64,000 nucleotides of DNA from Solobacterium sp. (GCA_017510405.1 JAFWNG010000045.1:62001-126000), one strand, 5' to 3'. Positions 8,379 through 19,419 are shown, counted from the first letter of the stretch. The notes: generated by a model from the letters alone, not told the origin. Made by a program: numbers and translations.

Positions 8379-9415
8379 TCATCTACCTCCATCCAGCACT
8401 GCGGATCTGCATCGTACATATTATGTGTGTATCCATAGGCAACAGCCGGACAGCCGCGGCAGTATGCTTTCAGCCTGCATTTACTGCATTTCACAAATTT
8501 GTCATACTGCCTGTATTCATCAAACTTTGCTGAAGTCCACAGATCATACAGGCTTGTATTCATCACTGATCCAATCTCTGATTCCATTCTCCGACATGCA
8601 CAGACCATGCCTGTCGGCAGGATCGTCACGTGGTTCCTGCCGCAGTTGCAGCCATCAATAACAGCATTGGCAGGAAGACTCCCGTCCGGTTTAAACAGTC
8701 CTTTTTCGTATTTATATAAAGTCCATAAATGATCCTTCAGCTGATATGTTGTTCTGGAGTTTTTGTGGGCCAGGTATCGCTCGAAGCACTCATCCATGTA
8801 CGCTTTGTACTCCTGCGGGGTCATATGAATATCAGGATCATACGCCTTTTCTATGCTTGTCGGACAGTAGCGTCCAACCGCATATACATCAACGCCGAGT
8901 TCGTCGGCCAGATCGATAAGAGCAGGAATCTCTTTGTGATTTGTTTTAGAGACAGTGGACATGACGGCTGCCCACATACCTGACGCTTTAATAAGTCTGA
9001 TTGCTTCAAGTGTAGCTTTATAACTGCCCGGTTTACGAAACATATCATGCGTCTTTTCCAAGCCGTCCAGGGAGACTTGATATTTTACACAGCCAAGGTC
9101 ATGCATTCGTCTGCAGACATCCGCGGTCAGATGGAACGGATTTCCCATAATGCAGAAACGCAGCTTTTTTTCATGAAAGTATTCAAGTAATCTCCAGAAG
9201 TCCGGGTGAAGGATCGGATCGCCGCCCGTAAGATAGATATATGGAGTTCTGTTTATTCTGTCGCAGAAGTCGACGATCTGATTTGTAACATGAATCATAT
9301 TATCGAAGGGCATTGTAATTAACACGGGATGACCTTCAGAAAAAATATAACAATGCCTGCATCGCTGATCACAATAGTCAGTGATATGCCATTGAATCGC
9401 AAAATAATTCTTCAT
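8375..9415 (-). CDS. Radical SAM/SPASM peptide maturase (ACGX-type system)
   Basis: A 346-residue radical SAM enzyme. The SAM-binding [4Fe-4S] ligands are Cys15, Cys19 and Cys22 (CDQRCRHC), followed by YLTGGDP. The C-terminal third holds a SPASM domain with cysteines in CNCGRNH, VCACRR and CSKCRLKAYCRGCP, which ligate auxiliary Fe-S clusters. Such enzymes make C-C or thioether crosslinks in small peptides. Directly upstream is a 30-codon gene with two ACGT repeats, matching what I recall of the predicted radical SAM 'ACGX system' in TIGRFAMs. AAGG precedes the ATG. A terminator-like hairpin separates it from the precursor gene. Confidence 0.88.
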   Translation of the reverse strand: MKNYFAIQWHITDYCDQRCRHCYIFSEGHPVLITMPFDNMIHVTNQIVDFCDRINRTPYIYLTGGDPILHPDFWRLLEYFHEKKLRFCIMGNPFHLTADVCRRMHDLGCVKYQVSLDGLEKTHDMFRKPGSYKATLEAIRLIKASGMWAAVMSTVSKTNHKEIPALIDLADELGVDVYAVGRYCPTSIEKAYDPDIHMTPQEYKAYMDECFERYLAHKNSRTTYQLKDHLWTLYKYEKGLFKPDGSLPANAVIDGCNCGRNHVTILPTGMVCACRRMESEIGSVMNTSLYDLWTSAKFDEYRQYDKFVKCSKCRLKAYCRGCPAVAYGYTHNMYDADPQCWMEVDE

Positions 9416-9420
9416 ATTTT

Positions 9421-9466
9421 ACCTTGATAAAAACGAAGGCGTCAACTCATCCGGAATTGACGCCTT
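9421..9466 (-). terminator. Attenuating terminator between precursor peptide and maturase
   Basis: Perfect 10-bp arms (9436-9445 and 9457-9466) enclose an 11-nt loop and are followed on the minus strand by CGTTTTTATC. The hairpin lies after the precursor stop and before the maturase ribosome site. It should let the precursor be made in excess, with some readthrough. Confidence 0.8.
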
Positions 9467-9471
9467 GCTTG

Positions 9472-9564
9472 TTACTTTGCTTCCGGGTCTATCGTTCCGC
9501 AAGCCGGTGCGAGCTCCGGATCTTTCGTTCCGCAAGCAGTGCCTGTAACCTTTTCATCGAACAT
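9472..9564 (-). CDS. RiPP precursor peptide with two ACGT repeats
   Basis: A 30-residue peptide gene with an ideal ribosome site (AAAGGAG at 9574-9580, nine bases before the ATG). The short leader starts MFDEKVTGT. The core holds two near-identical units, ACGTKDPE (from Ala10) and ACGTIDPE (from Ala21), and ends EAK. The two cysteines are the only ones in the peptide. Placement directly upstream of a radical SAM/SPASM enzyme makes it the likely substrate. The repeat form agrees with the ACGX-repeat peptides paired with such enzymes. The finished product is unknown. Confidence 0.82.
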   Translation of the reverse strand: MFDEKVTGTACGTKDPELAPACGTIDPEAK

Positions 9565-9700
9565 AGCGCTTTTCTCCTTTCAAAGATTCTATTTATAGTT
9601 TATTTGATGACAAAGAGAAAGCATCGGTCAAATATAGACTAAGAGTCGGATTTTGTGCTATAAAAAAACATGCCCGAATGACAATAAGGAGTACCTTTTT

Positions 9701-10282
9701 ATGAAGCAGTATAAAGAAGCCAGACAGCGCACAAAGGCTAAGATCGAAGATGCTTACTGGGATCTGATGATGAATAATGAGCGGATAACGGTAAAGAAAA
9801 TCATCGAGAAAGCCGGTATTCATAAGTCTACATTTTATTTCTACTATGAATGGTCCGATGATGTTCTGGCAGAAATCAAAACACGTTTAATGAACCTGCT
9901 GGTTTCTACGATCGAGAGTAAGAATCGAGAGAATGGCAACTTCCAGCAGGTAATGATAGAAATGAGGAAGATGTTCCGGGAAAATCGAAAGTATCTCATC
10001 CCATTGGTTCTGGAACAGCGTGGCGGAGAGTTTGCGGTAAATTACCGGGAATATATCAAAGAACATTTTGCAGAAGATATCGGATTGGATTATAAAACAG
10101 GAAATGATGTTAAAAATGATGTAGCTAATTGTGTTCTTGCGGGATTGGTGGAAATCATGCTGTATGAGTTGTCCAGTGAAATAATCCCTGACGAGTTCAC
10201 CTATAAGATCGGTGACGGTATTATCAGAAAGGGTGTCGCGCTGACACTAAGAGAAGATTTGAATATCAAGTTTGGAAAGTAA
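9701..10282 (+). CDS. TetR/AcrR-family regulator
   Basis: A 193-residue DNA-binding regulator. The N-terminal helix-turn-helix spans about residues 8-55 (ITVKKIIEKAGIHKSTFYFYY), followed by an all-helical ligand domain. I start at the ATG at 9701 because AAGGAG at 9686-9691 is well placed, rather than further upstream. It is transcribed divergently from the ACGT-repeat peptide and maturase genes across a 136-bp AT-rich gap, so it probably controls them and itself. No operator palindrome stands out there. Confidence 0.88.
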   Translation: MKQYKEARQRTKAKIEDAYWDLMMNNERITVKKIIEKAGIHKSTFYFYYEWSDDVLAEIKTRLMNLLVSTIESKNRENGNFQQVMIEMRKMFRENRKYLIPLVLEQRGGEFAVNYREYIKEHFAEDIGLDYKTGNDVKNDVANCVLAGLVEIMLYELSSEIIPDEFTYKIGDGIIRKGVALTLREDLNIKFGK

Positions 10283-10283
10283 C

Positions 10284-10348
10284 GGTTATTCCTCCGGCTG
10301 TCAGTTTTAGAGATAAGCTCTGCGGGCCGGCGGACAGCCGAAATAACC
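10284..10348. repeat. Imperfect inverted repeat after the TetR gene
   Basis: The arms GGTTATT plus CGGCTGTC (10284-10302) pair with GACAGCCG plus AATAACC (10333-10348) around a small bulge. No T-run follows on either strand. Confidence 0.5.
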
Positions 10349-10363
10349 AGGCAAACCGAAAAA

Positions 10364-10409
10364 GGACTTCCGAAGCTCTGCTGCAGAACGCAGTGAGCCT
10401 CGAAAGTCC
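10364..10409 (-). terminator. Long-stem terminator downstream of the MATE gene
   Basis: Arms at 10364-10378 and 10395-10409 pair with few mismatches. On the minus strand they are followed by CTTTTTCGG. The plus-strand side (CTTTATTTC) is weaker but may also stop the TetR transcript. Confidence 0.6.
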
Positions 10410-10465
10410 CTTTATTTCAAGATTTTTTCAACATTTAGGTGTCGGAGAGGGCTTTTTCTTCTCCA

Positions 10466-11884
10466 TCAAACAGCAGGATCCATCAGTGTAAGCCATTTTT
10501 CCCGTTTCAGGCGGATCAGGAACAGGATGCCGCGGAAGCTCAGTTCCACTGCCATGGCGATCCAGACGCCGGGCAGTCCGAGTGTCTTTGACAGGAACCA
10601 TGCCATCGTAATGCGCACGCCCCAGATACTGACCAGATTCATCAGTCCCGGTACAAGCGTATCCCCTGCTCCTCTGAGTGCACCGGTCGCTACGATCGAC
10701 GCTGCAAAGAGCGGTTCTGCGAACAGTTCAATGCGAAGCACCTGTACGCCCAGTGCCCGTACTGCCGTGTCTGGTGTCAGGAAATTAAATACTAACGGAC
10801 ATGCAAAGTACATCAGGATGCCGCCTGCCGTCATGATTGCCACGCCGGTGCCGGTCGTGATCCACGCAAAACTGCGCGCCATGTCTTTCCGCTTCGCACC
10901 GATCGCCTGTCCCACCAGAGTCGTCGCCGCCGCTTCTATTCCGTAGCCCGGCATATAGCAGAGCGATTCCGCTGTGACGGCGAAGGAGTTTGCCGCAATT
11001 GCCACTGTGCCGAGCGGAGCCACGATCGCGGTCGAAACGACCTGTGCCAGACAGAGCGCAGACTGTTCCAGCGCCATCGGCACGCCGATCTTTACCGCTC
11101 TGGTCAGATCGTTTTTCTGCAGTTTCCAGCTGCCGCCAAGCGATACCGCAAGTACCGGCGATCTCACACAGACCGCATACATCATGAGTACTGCGCACAC
11201 TGCGAATGACAGCGCCGTGCCGAGTGCCGCACCTTTTACACCCAGTCCCGCACCCCATACAGGAATATCTCTGCCAAACAGCCCGACCGTGCGTGACGGA
11301 AAGATCAGGAAATAATTGAATACCACATCCAGCAGACACGTCAGGGATGCAAGAATGCTCGGTGTACGCATATTGCCCGTACACTGCAGCATTCCCTGCG
11401 CCAGATAGAACATCATGCGCACCAGAAGGAATTCCCCGTATACCCGGAAATACGCCGAAGCATCCGGACGGATCGAGACGTCTGCGCCAAGCCATGCCGG
11501 CAGATATGCACTGACGATGATCACGATCAGCGAAAGAAACGCTCCCATCAGCATGGAGATGATCACCCCCTGGTGAAACAATTCCCGCGATTTTTCCGTA
11601 TTTCCGCCGCCGACAGCCTGTGCCACCTGTACGGAAAAACCAGCCACCGAAGCAAATAAAAGACTGCCCGCCAGCCACGTACTGGAAGAGACCAGGCCGA
11701 TCGATGCGCTCGCCGCCGCACCAAGGCTTCCTACCATGGCAGCGTCGATATACTGCATAATGATCTCACTGATCTGCGCCAGAATTCCCGGCAGAGACAG
11801 TTTTCCGGTAATCTCAAGTTTTCTTCGAAACGATATATTTTCCTCTTCCCGCAGCATCCGGGACAGTTCCAGTTCCTGTGCCAT
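10466..11884 (-). CDS. MATE-family efflux transporter
   Basis: A 472-residue, twelve-helix multidrug and toxic compound exporter that works by Na+ or H+ antiport. The N-terminal half carries the family pattern PGILAQISEIIMQYIDAAMVG and QAVGGGN. The second half repeats it with GVPMALEQ and LVGQAIGA. No Shine-Dalgarno site precedes the ATG. Instead TATAAT ends seven bases before it, suggesting a leaderless transcript. The substrate is unknown. Confidence 0.9.
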   Translation of the reverse strand: MAQELELSRMLREEENISFRRKLEITGKLSLPGILAQISEIIMQYIDAAMVGSLGAAASASIGLVSSSTWLAGSLLFASVAGFSVQVAQAVGGGNTEKSRELFHQGVIISMLMGAFLSLIVIIVSAYLPAWLGADVSIRPDASAYFRVYGEFLLVRMMFYLAQGMLQCTGNMRTPSILASLTCLLDVVFNYFLIFPSRTVGLFGRDIPVWGAGLGVKGAALGTALSFAVCAVLMMYAVCVRSPVLAVSLGGSWKLQKNDLTRAVKIGVPMALEQSALCLAQVVSTAIVAPLGTVAIAANSFAVTAESLCYMPGYGIEAAATTLVGQAIGAKRKDMARSFAWITTGTGVAIMTAGGILMYFACPLVFNFLTPDTAVRALGVQVLRIELFAEPLFAASIVATGALRGAGDTLVPGLMNLVSIWGVRITMAWFLSKTLGLPGVWIAMAVELSFRGILFLIRLKREKWLTLMDPAV

Positions 11885-11917
11885 GCCCTGTATTATATCG
11901 CATCACCTGTGAAATCT

Positions 11918-13949
<2,032 letters not shown>

Positions 13950-13976
13950 TTCTGTAATTATCAGAATCTGAAAAGT

Positions 13977-14005
13977 GATCCGGACCTCTCAGTCCGGATC
14001 TTTTT
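13977..14005 (+). terminator. Intrinsic terminator of the GH1 gene
   Basis: GATCCGGAC (13977-13985) pairs with GTCCGGATC (13992-14000), followed by TTTTTC. Confidence 0.9.
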
Positions 14006-14080
14006 CATGTCTGTTACTGTTCCTGCCTGCATTTTTATGTACAGTCTTTCTGTCAGAATATCCCTGTTTAAGGAGGAATT

Positions 14081-14881
14081 ATGACAGTAAAACTATCGAA
14101 TTTCATAAATGATGAACGCAAGATCATCACCAGCCTCGGCAATTTCAGTGTTCTGGAACATATCCGTGACCAGTCTGTCGCACCGGGCAACGCCATGGAC
14201 AAATACTTTATGGCTGAAATGGGCGTACGCAGACGTCAGCTGATCGTTGATCTCGACGGTTCCAATTCCCTTGTCACTCAGGCCGGGGCCATGCAGTGGC
14301 TGTTCGGCGACATCAATGCGACGACCGGTGTAAAAGGCGTCGGTGATCTTTTCGGCAAGATGGTCAAAGGCGCCGTCACAAAAGAATCCGCGATCAAGCC
14401 GGAATATGTCGGAAAAGGCCGGATCGTTCTGGAACCGACTTATAAGTTCATTCTTCTGCAGGACGTTGCGGATTGGGGAAAAGCCGGTATGTCGATCGAA
14501 GACGGCATGTTTCTGGCGTGCGAAGGCACTGTCGAACATAAGATCGCGGCCAGAACCAATCTTTCTTCTGCTGTAGCCGGTAATGAAGGCCTGTTCAATC
14601 TTTCCCTGCGCGGCCGCGGCATCGCCGCTCTGGAAAGCAATGTGCCGGCATCGGAGCTGATCACCGTCGATCTTGAAAACGATGTACTGAAACTGGACGG
14701 CAGCTTCGCCGTATGCTGGTCTACGTCCCTGCAGTTCACCGTGGAACGTTCTTCCAAGTCGCTGATCGGTTCCGCTGTCAACGGCGAAGGACTTGTCAAT
14801 GTTTTCCGCGGAACGGGAAGAGTGCTGATCTCTCCGACTGCGCCGTCGACCGGATCCCTGTTCCGTACGACACACAACTAA
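14081..14881 (+). CDS. AIM24 family protein
   Basis: A 266-residue soluble protein of the AIM24/TIGR00266 family, a beta-rich fold of uncertain biochemical role. The glycine-rich middle segment (GDINATTGVKGVGDLFGKM) and the repeated beta pattern after it are typical. No catalytic residues are known for the family. AAGGAGGAATT precedes the ATG. It stands as a single gene between two terminators. Confidence 0.8.
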   Translation: MTVKLSNFINDERKIITSLGNFSVLEHIRDQSVAPGNAMDKYFMAEMGVRRRQLIVDLDGSNSLVTQAGAMQWLFGDINATTGVKGVGDLFGKMVKGAVTKESAIKPEYVGKGRIVLEPTYKFILLQDVADWGKAGMSIEDGMFLACEGTVEHKIAARTNLSSAVAGNEGLFNLSLRGRGIAALESNVPASELITVDLENDVLKLDGSFAVCWSTSLQFTVERSSKSLIGSAVNGEGLVNVFRGTGRVLISPTAPSTGSLFRTTHN

Positions 14882-14949
14882 CGCATTGCCGGTCCATACT
14901 CTGACTTTTATCAAAAAGACAATAATAATCATCTGACAGGTATCTGGAA

Positions 14950-14986
14950 AAAGAGGTCAGGAGCGCATTCCCAACCTCTTTTTTTC
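14950..14986 (+). terminator. Intrinsic terminator of the AIM24 gene
   Basis: AAAGAGGT (14950-14957) pairs with ACCTCTTT (14974-14981) and continues into a T-run. Confidence 0.8.
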
Positions 14987-15113
14987 CTTTTGCATACCTG
15001 GTTTTTCTTCCGATCACTCACGAATCAATAAATTCATCCCATCATTCTTTCTGAAAAAACCATCAAAAAAATGCGTACCGGTTGATACGCCTGCAGGAAT
15101 GGCTGCAGATTCT

Positions 15114-15349
15114 GTTTCAATTCCTTATAGGAAAGCGGAGACTTGCCTTCCAAAAGAAGCGTGTGAATTAGGAATCACCTTGAAAGACCTGTTTCAATTC
15201 CTTACAGGAAAGCGTAGACGTGTCGACGTCCTTGACCGCAACAACGGCGCTCAGGATGGTTTCAATTCCTTATAGGAAAGCGTAGACAAGAACAAAATCC
15301 GGATAATATGCGCACTGATGGTTTCAATTCCTTATAGGAAAGCGGGGAC
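15114..15349 (-). CRISPR. Short CRISPR array, four repeats, no cas genes nearby
   Basis: Four 29-bp repeats lie at 15114-15142, 15191-15219, 15259-15287 and 15321-15349. On the plus strand they begin GTTTCAATTCC and end near GTAGAC. Read on the minus strand they end ATTGAAAC, the usual 3' handle of type I and III repeats, so I assign minus. Repeats 1, 2 and 4 differ from repeat 3 by one or two bases. The three spacers are 48, 39 and 33 bp, unusually uneven. No cas gene is visible in the window. Confidence 0.75.
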
Positions 15350-15604
15350 TAAGGTAAAAAGCTTACCTTTGAGGCCAGTATATCATAATGAGTTAAGGAA
15401 AAGTATCGAATGCCTAACGAAAAATCTCTCGATCTCCGCGTCATGAAACTATTTACAAATGCGTCAAAATGCCTATAAATAAGCACTTTTTAGTTAATGA
15501 CAAAGATAACTGATGTGGCGCTGGAAACATTGGGAGAAATAACGGCTCAAAACCAGCAGGAAAACGGGCAAAAAATCTCCCGATCCCGCCATAATTGCAA
15601 GTAA
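15350..15604. other. AT-rich gene-free stretch beside the CRISPR array
   Basis: Within the 845-base gap between the AIM24 and AEC genes, this part holds no supported gene. It begins with a small inverted repeat (AAGGTAA...TTACCTT, 15352-15368) next to the last repeat. If the array is read on the minus strand, this stretch is in the leader position. Confidence 0.4.
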
Positions 15605-15644
15605 CAAAAAATCATCAGAATGTAAGGCGCTTACATTCTGATGA
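15605..15644 (-). terminator. Strong terminator of the telA-AEC operon
   Basis: Perfect 15-bp arms (15612-15626 and 15630-15644) enclose a 3-nt loop and are followed on the minus strand by TTTTTTG. Confidence 0.9.
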
Positions 15645-15726
15645 ATGAACAGAAAACTCCAGGATGGGAAGACAGTATTATCACAGAAACAAGTATAAAG
15701 ACTGGAAACTCCGTAATGTTTACGTC

Positions 15727-16647
15727 TCAGAGATAATACAGCATGGTCATTAACGGCATGGAGCCAAGGCATACCAGCGTCGTAACAGTGTTGATCGCAG
15801 TGGCATATCCCGCGTCTTTGCCGTACAGCTGCGCCATCTGTGTAATCGTTGCGGCACTGGGCGTCATGACTGCCAGCAGACTGATATACAGAATCGTCAC
15901 ACCGTTGGGATTGAGCTTCGCAAGTCCGCTGAATTTCATAATCAGGATGACCAGCGCCGGAACGATAAACATCTTCAGGATCGTGATGATCCAGATGCGC
16001 TTCCCCTGCACCATCGCCTTGATATCACAGCCGGCCAGGATCATGCCGATCATTAACATCGATACGGCGCCGATCGTGGAACCGAGCGTCTTGACAGTGC
16101 TCTGAACGATCTCCGGAAACTGGATATGCGTCAGGAACATCACCGTACCGATGATGCACGCGATCAGATTTACATTTGTCAGGATGGAACGGACGTCCGT
16201 TCCTCTTTTTTCTTCGATCAGTGATTTGCCGTGCGTCCAGATGATCATCAGCTGCGTCACAAGAAACGCACTGGCATAGATCACCCATTCTTCGCCCAGC
16301 ACCGACATGACCAGCGGAATGATCAGGTTTCCGGCGTTGGAATACAGCAGAGACCCCTTCTCGATCGTATTCAGCGGGAAGAACCGGTCCATACCGTATA
16401 CGATCACAAACAGCAGTACATGGATCACGAGGGCAAATACTACTGCCAGCAGGAATCCCGAAGCGATCTCCGGCGTATAGCTGATCTGAAAGGCATTAAG
16501 GATCGTGCACGGACAGATGATATAAACGATCAGGATGGAAAGAACTTTGCTGTCGGAAGCTTTCAGAACTCCCGCCTTTACGACTGCATACCCGCATAAA
16601 AGAATCAGAAACAGCTGCAGGATCTGCTTTGCCAGAAGAATTGCCAT
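15727..16647 (-). CDS. AEC family transporter (auxin efflux carrier fold)
   Basis: A 306-residue membrane protein with about ten helices in two repeats of five. The N-terminal LFLILLCGYAVVKAG and later MLMIGMILAGCDI segments fit the AEC family, whose bacterial members export or exchange malate and other small acids. GAAAGGAG just before its ATG lies across the stop of telA, so the two form an operon. The substrate is not determined by sequence. A dicarboxylate would fit the nearby PEP carboxykinase and oxaloacetate decarboxylase, though they are in separate transcripts. Confidence 0.85.
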   Translation of the reverse strand: MAILLAKQILQLFLILLCGYAVVKAGVLKASDSKVLSILIVYIICPCTILNAFQISYTPEIASGFLLAVVFALVIHVLLFVIVYGMDRFFPLNTIEKGSLLYSNAGNLIIPLVMSVLGEEWVIYASAFLVTQLMIIWTHGKSLIEEKRGTDVRSILTNVNLIACIIGTVMFLTHIQFPEIVQSTVKTLGSTIGAVSMLMIGMILAGCDIKAMVQGKRIWIITILKMFIVPALVILIMKFSGLAKLNPNGVTILYISLLAVMTPSAATITQMAQLYGKDAGYATAINTVTTLVCLGSMPLMTMLYYL

Positions 16648-16659
16648 AATCGCTCCTTT

Positions 16660-17595
16660 CTAGAAATGAAATCCTTTTTTCCGGGATTCGATCGTATCTC
16701 CCGCGGCTTTGCGGACCGCGTTCAGTGTTGTGCGGAGATCTTCGTTTGCTTCATGGAAAACCGTGCTGTCGATGATGCGTCCGGTATTTCCTTCCCCCTG
16801 CTTCAGGCCGAGCGACAGTACCACGCGGCTGCGGTACAGAGGGAATGTATCGGCAGTGCACCGGCGCAGACTTTCTGCCATGGTGATATCCGTCTGGCGG
16901 ATCAGTTTGATCTGTGCCAGTATCTGAAACGGCAGGCTTCTGCTCAGACACAGGTCCTGCAGTTTCTTTTCAAACAGTTCCAGCGACTGCCGGAAGTCCT
17001 CGGTGCGGATGGTATCTTCCAGAAAGCCGCTTTTCAGCGCCTGTTCTTCCATCTGCTTCAGGGTGGTTTCCCGCTGCGTTTTCACACAGACATCGCCGGC
17101 ATAAATATACATGTCGAACTCTTTTACGATCTGAAAGCACTGTTCATACAGGTCGTCCATGCGCGATACATGGCGCAGAAGCGAACTGTGGTGGATCTCC
17201 AGCCTGCGTGCTGTTTCGGTCAGGGCGGAATTGAAGCGGTCGTACATGGATTTGAACCGCGCCAGGGACTTTGCGTCATTGGCGGTAATATCCGGTGCTG
17301 TGTCAAAGTTCCGTTCAAACTCCCGCAGTTTTTTCAGCAGTGTGCGGATGTCCGCATCGATCTCATTCAGATCATTTGCCGGGACGGAAAACAGAGATGA
17401 TTCGGTAAATGTACTGACCTTCCGCTGGGCTGCGTTTCCGTACTGCAGCACCATAGTCCGGTTTGTCACATCGATCTGCTTTGCAAACTCCTTTGCGTAT
17501 TCGGTCTGCTGCGGTGACAGACGGCTAAGATAAGGCCGCTTATTTCCGCTGTCTCCCTGCTCCAGTTCCAGTGCGATATTATTCTGTTCGTTCAT
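16660..17595 (-). CDS. TelA-like toxic anion resistance protein
   Basis: A 311-residue, mainly helical cytoplasmic protein of the TelA family, first named for tellurite resistance and found in many Bacillota with an unclear cell-envelope or stress role. The long coiled central region and the conserved region IKLIRQTDITMAESL (about residues 235-250) match. I start at the ATG giving MNEQNN (17595), preceded by GTGAGG. The frame stays open upstream for about 85 codons, but that part overlaps the PEP carboxykinase terminator and looks non-coding. Confidence 0.8.
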   Translation of the reverse strand: MNEQNNIALELEQGDSGNKRPYLSRLSPQQTEYAKEFAKQIDVTNRTMVLQYGNAAQRKVSTFTESSLFSVPANDLNEIDADIRTLLKKLREFERNFDTAPDITANDAKSLARFKSMYDRFNSALTETARRLEIHHSSLLRHVSRMDDLYEQCFQIVKEFDMYIYAGDVCVKTQRETTLKQMEEQALKSGFLEDTIRTEDFRQSLELFEKKLQDLCLSRSLPFQILAQIKLIRQTDITMAESLRRCTADTFPLYRSRVVLSLGLKQGEGNTGRIIDSTVFHEANEDLRTTLNAVRKAAGDTIESRKKGFHF

Positions 17596-17641
17596 AGATG
17601 CCTCACAACACTTAAATACTAACAGATTCTGGGCATGTCGA

Positions 17642-17673
17642 CGAAAAAAAGACGCTTCACAGCGGAAGCGCCT
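17642..17673 (-). terminator. Intrinsic terminator of pckA
   Basis: GACGCTTC (17651-17658) pairs with GAAGCGCC (17665-17672). On the minus strand a run of seven T follows. Confidence 0.88.
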
Positions 17674-17689
17674 TTCACTCAGAATCGGA

Positions 17690-19294
17690 TCAGAGTTTCG
17701 GACCAGCCTCAACCAGTGCCTTACCGGCTTCGTTGGACTCGTACTTGTGGAAGTTCTTGATGAAGCGGCCTGCGAGGTCCTTCGCCTTTTCTTCCCATAC
17801 CTTCGGATCTGCGTATGTGTCGCGCGGATCGAGGATCGCCGGATCAACACCCGGAAGTTCTGTCGGTACTTCGAAGTTGAAGAACGGGATCATCTTTGTC
17901 GGAGCGTTGTTTACATCGCCGTTCAGGATCGCGTCGATAATACCGCGGGTATCCTTGATGGAGATACGCTTGCCTGTTCCGTTCCAGCCGGTGTTGACCA
18001 GGAATGCCTTCGCACCGCTCATTTCCATCTTGCGGACGAGTTCCTGACCGTACTTTGTCGGATGCAGTTCCAGGAATGCCTGGCCGAAGCATGCGCTGAA
18101 TGTCGGTGTCGGTTCTGTGATGCCGCGCTCTGTGCCGGCAAGCTTTGCTGTGAAGCCGGACAGGAAGTAGTACTGTGTCTGCTCCGGTGTCAGGATGGAT
18201 ACCGGCGGCAGGACGCCGAATGCGTCAGCGGACAGGAAGATAACATTCTTGGCAGCCGGACCTGCGGATACCGGGCGAACGATCTTTTCGATGTGGTCGA
18301 TCGGATAGGAAACACGCGTGTTCTCTGTAACGCTCTTGTCAGCGAAGTCGATCTTGCCTTCTGCGTCAACAGTAACGTTTTCCAGCAGAGCATCTCTGCG
18401 GATCGCATTGTAGATATCCGGTTCGGAATCCTTATCGAGGTTGATGACCTTGGCATAGCAGCCGCCTTCGAAATTGAAGACGCCTTCGTCATCCCAGCCG
18501 TGCTCATCGTCACCGATCAGGAGACGCTTCGGATCTGTGGACAGTGTTGTTTTGCCTGTTCCGGAAAGACCGAAGAAGATCGCTGTGTTCTTGCCTTCCA
18601 TATCTGTGTTTGCAGAGCAGTGCATTGCTGCAATGCCCTTCAGCGGCAGGTAGTAGTTCATCATGGAGAACATACCCTTCTTCATTTCGCCGCCGTACCA
18701 AGTGTTCAGGATGACCTGTTCACGGCTGGTGATATTGAATGCTACAGCAGTCTCGGAGTTCAGACCCATTTCCTTATAGTTGTCAACTTTTGCCAGAGAA
18801 GCTGTGTAGACAACGAAGTCCGGTTCGAATGTTTCGAGTTCTTCTGCGGACGGCTTGATAAACATGTTGCGGACAAAGTGTGCCTGCCATGCGACTTCCA
18901 TGATGAAGCGTACAGCCATGCGAGTGTCTTTGTTTGCACCGCAGTAAGCATCAACGACGAACAGTCTCTTATCGGACAGTTCCTTCTGTGCCAGTCCCTT
19001 CAGGATCGCCCAGTTTTCCTCAGACAGCGGATGGTTGTCGTTCGGATATTCCGGTGTATTCCACCAGACAGTGTCTTTGGAATTCTCGTCCATGACGATG
19101 TATTTGTCCTTAGGCGAACGGCCGGTGTAGATACCGGTCATAACGTTGACAGCGTCCAGTTCTGTCAGCTGTCCCTTTTCGTAGCCGGTCAGGGCCGGAT
19201 CCATCTCTTCTTTGAACAGGAGTTCATAGGAAGGGTTGTAAACGATCTCTTTTGCACCGGTAATACCGTATTTGGTTAAATCTAACTTACTCAT
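17690..19294 (-). CDS. pckA: Phosphoenolpyruvate carboxykinase (ATP)
   Basis: A 534-residue ATP-dependent enzyme interconverting oxaloacetate + ATP and PEP + CO2 + ADP. The substrate-binding TGRSPKDKY (near residue 55) and the P-loop [11 protein letters not shown] (near residue 240), with the following metal-binding GDDEHGW, identify the ATP class. Length is normal. In fermenters it often runs towards oxaloacetate, conserving ATP. The next operon encodes a sodium-pumping oxaloacetate decarboxylase, so the two would link PEP, oxaloacetate and pyruvate. Confidence 0.97.
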   Translation of the reverse strand: MSKLDLTKYGITGAKEIVYNPSYELLFKEEMDPALTGYEKGQLTELDAVNVMTGIYTGRSPKDKYIVMDENSKDTVWWNTPEYPNDNHPLSEENWAILKGLAQKELSDKRLFVVDAYCGANKDTRMAVRFIMEVAWQAHFVRNMFIKPSAEELETFEPDFVVYTASLAKVDNYKEMGLNSETAVAFNITSREQVILNTWYGGEMKKGMFSMMNYYLPLKGIAAMHCSANTDMEGKNTAIFFGLSGTGKTTLSTDPKRLLIGDDEHGWDDEGVFNFEGGCYAKVINLDKDSEPDIYNAIRRDALLENVTVDAEGKIDFADKSVTENTRVSYPIDHIEKIVRPVSAGPAAKNVIFLSADAFGVLPPVSILTPEQTQYYFLSGFTAKLAGTERGITEPTPTFSACFGQAFLELHPTKYGQELVRKMEMSGAKAFLVNTGWNGTGKRISIKDTRGIIDAILNGDVNNAPTKMIPFFNFEVPTELPGVDPAILDPRDTYADPKVWEEKAKDLAGRFIKNFHKYESNEAGKALVEAGPKL

Positions 19295-19407
19295 ATCTTT
19301 ACCTTCTTTCCTGCGAAATCAATAAGCAATTCCAAAACGTATTTTATAATCTTTTTTTACGGATTTAAATAGACAAACGCAACATTTCCTTAATTATTGT
19401 GAAATGA

Positions 19408-19419
19408 CTATCATGATAG
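19408..19419. repeat. 12-bp palindrome upstream of pckA
   Basis: CTATCATGATAG is a perfect palindrome, about 110 bases upstream of pckA. It sits inside a looser TGTGAAATG...CATTTTGTCACA symmetry. It may be an operator; no regulator is linked to it. Confidence 0.4.

Noticed and set aside
15605-15644. The 15-bp hairpin as part of the CRISPR array or a mobile-element end
   Set aside because: It has the form of an intrinsic terminator for the AEC gene and does not match the CRISPR repeat.
17596-17850. 85-codon extension of the TelA-like protein
   Set aside because: It spans the pckA terminator and the end of pckA and lacks TelA similarity.
17747-19279. A 510-codon plus-strand open frame
   Set aside because: It is antisense to pckA, which has P-loop and substrate motifs.
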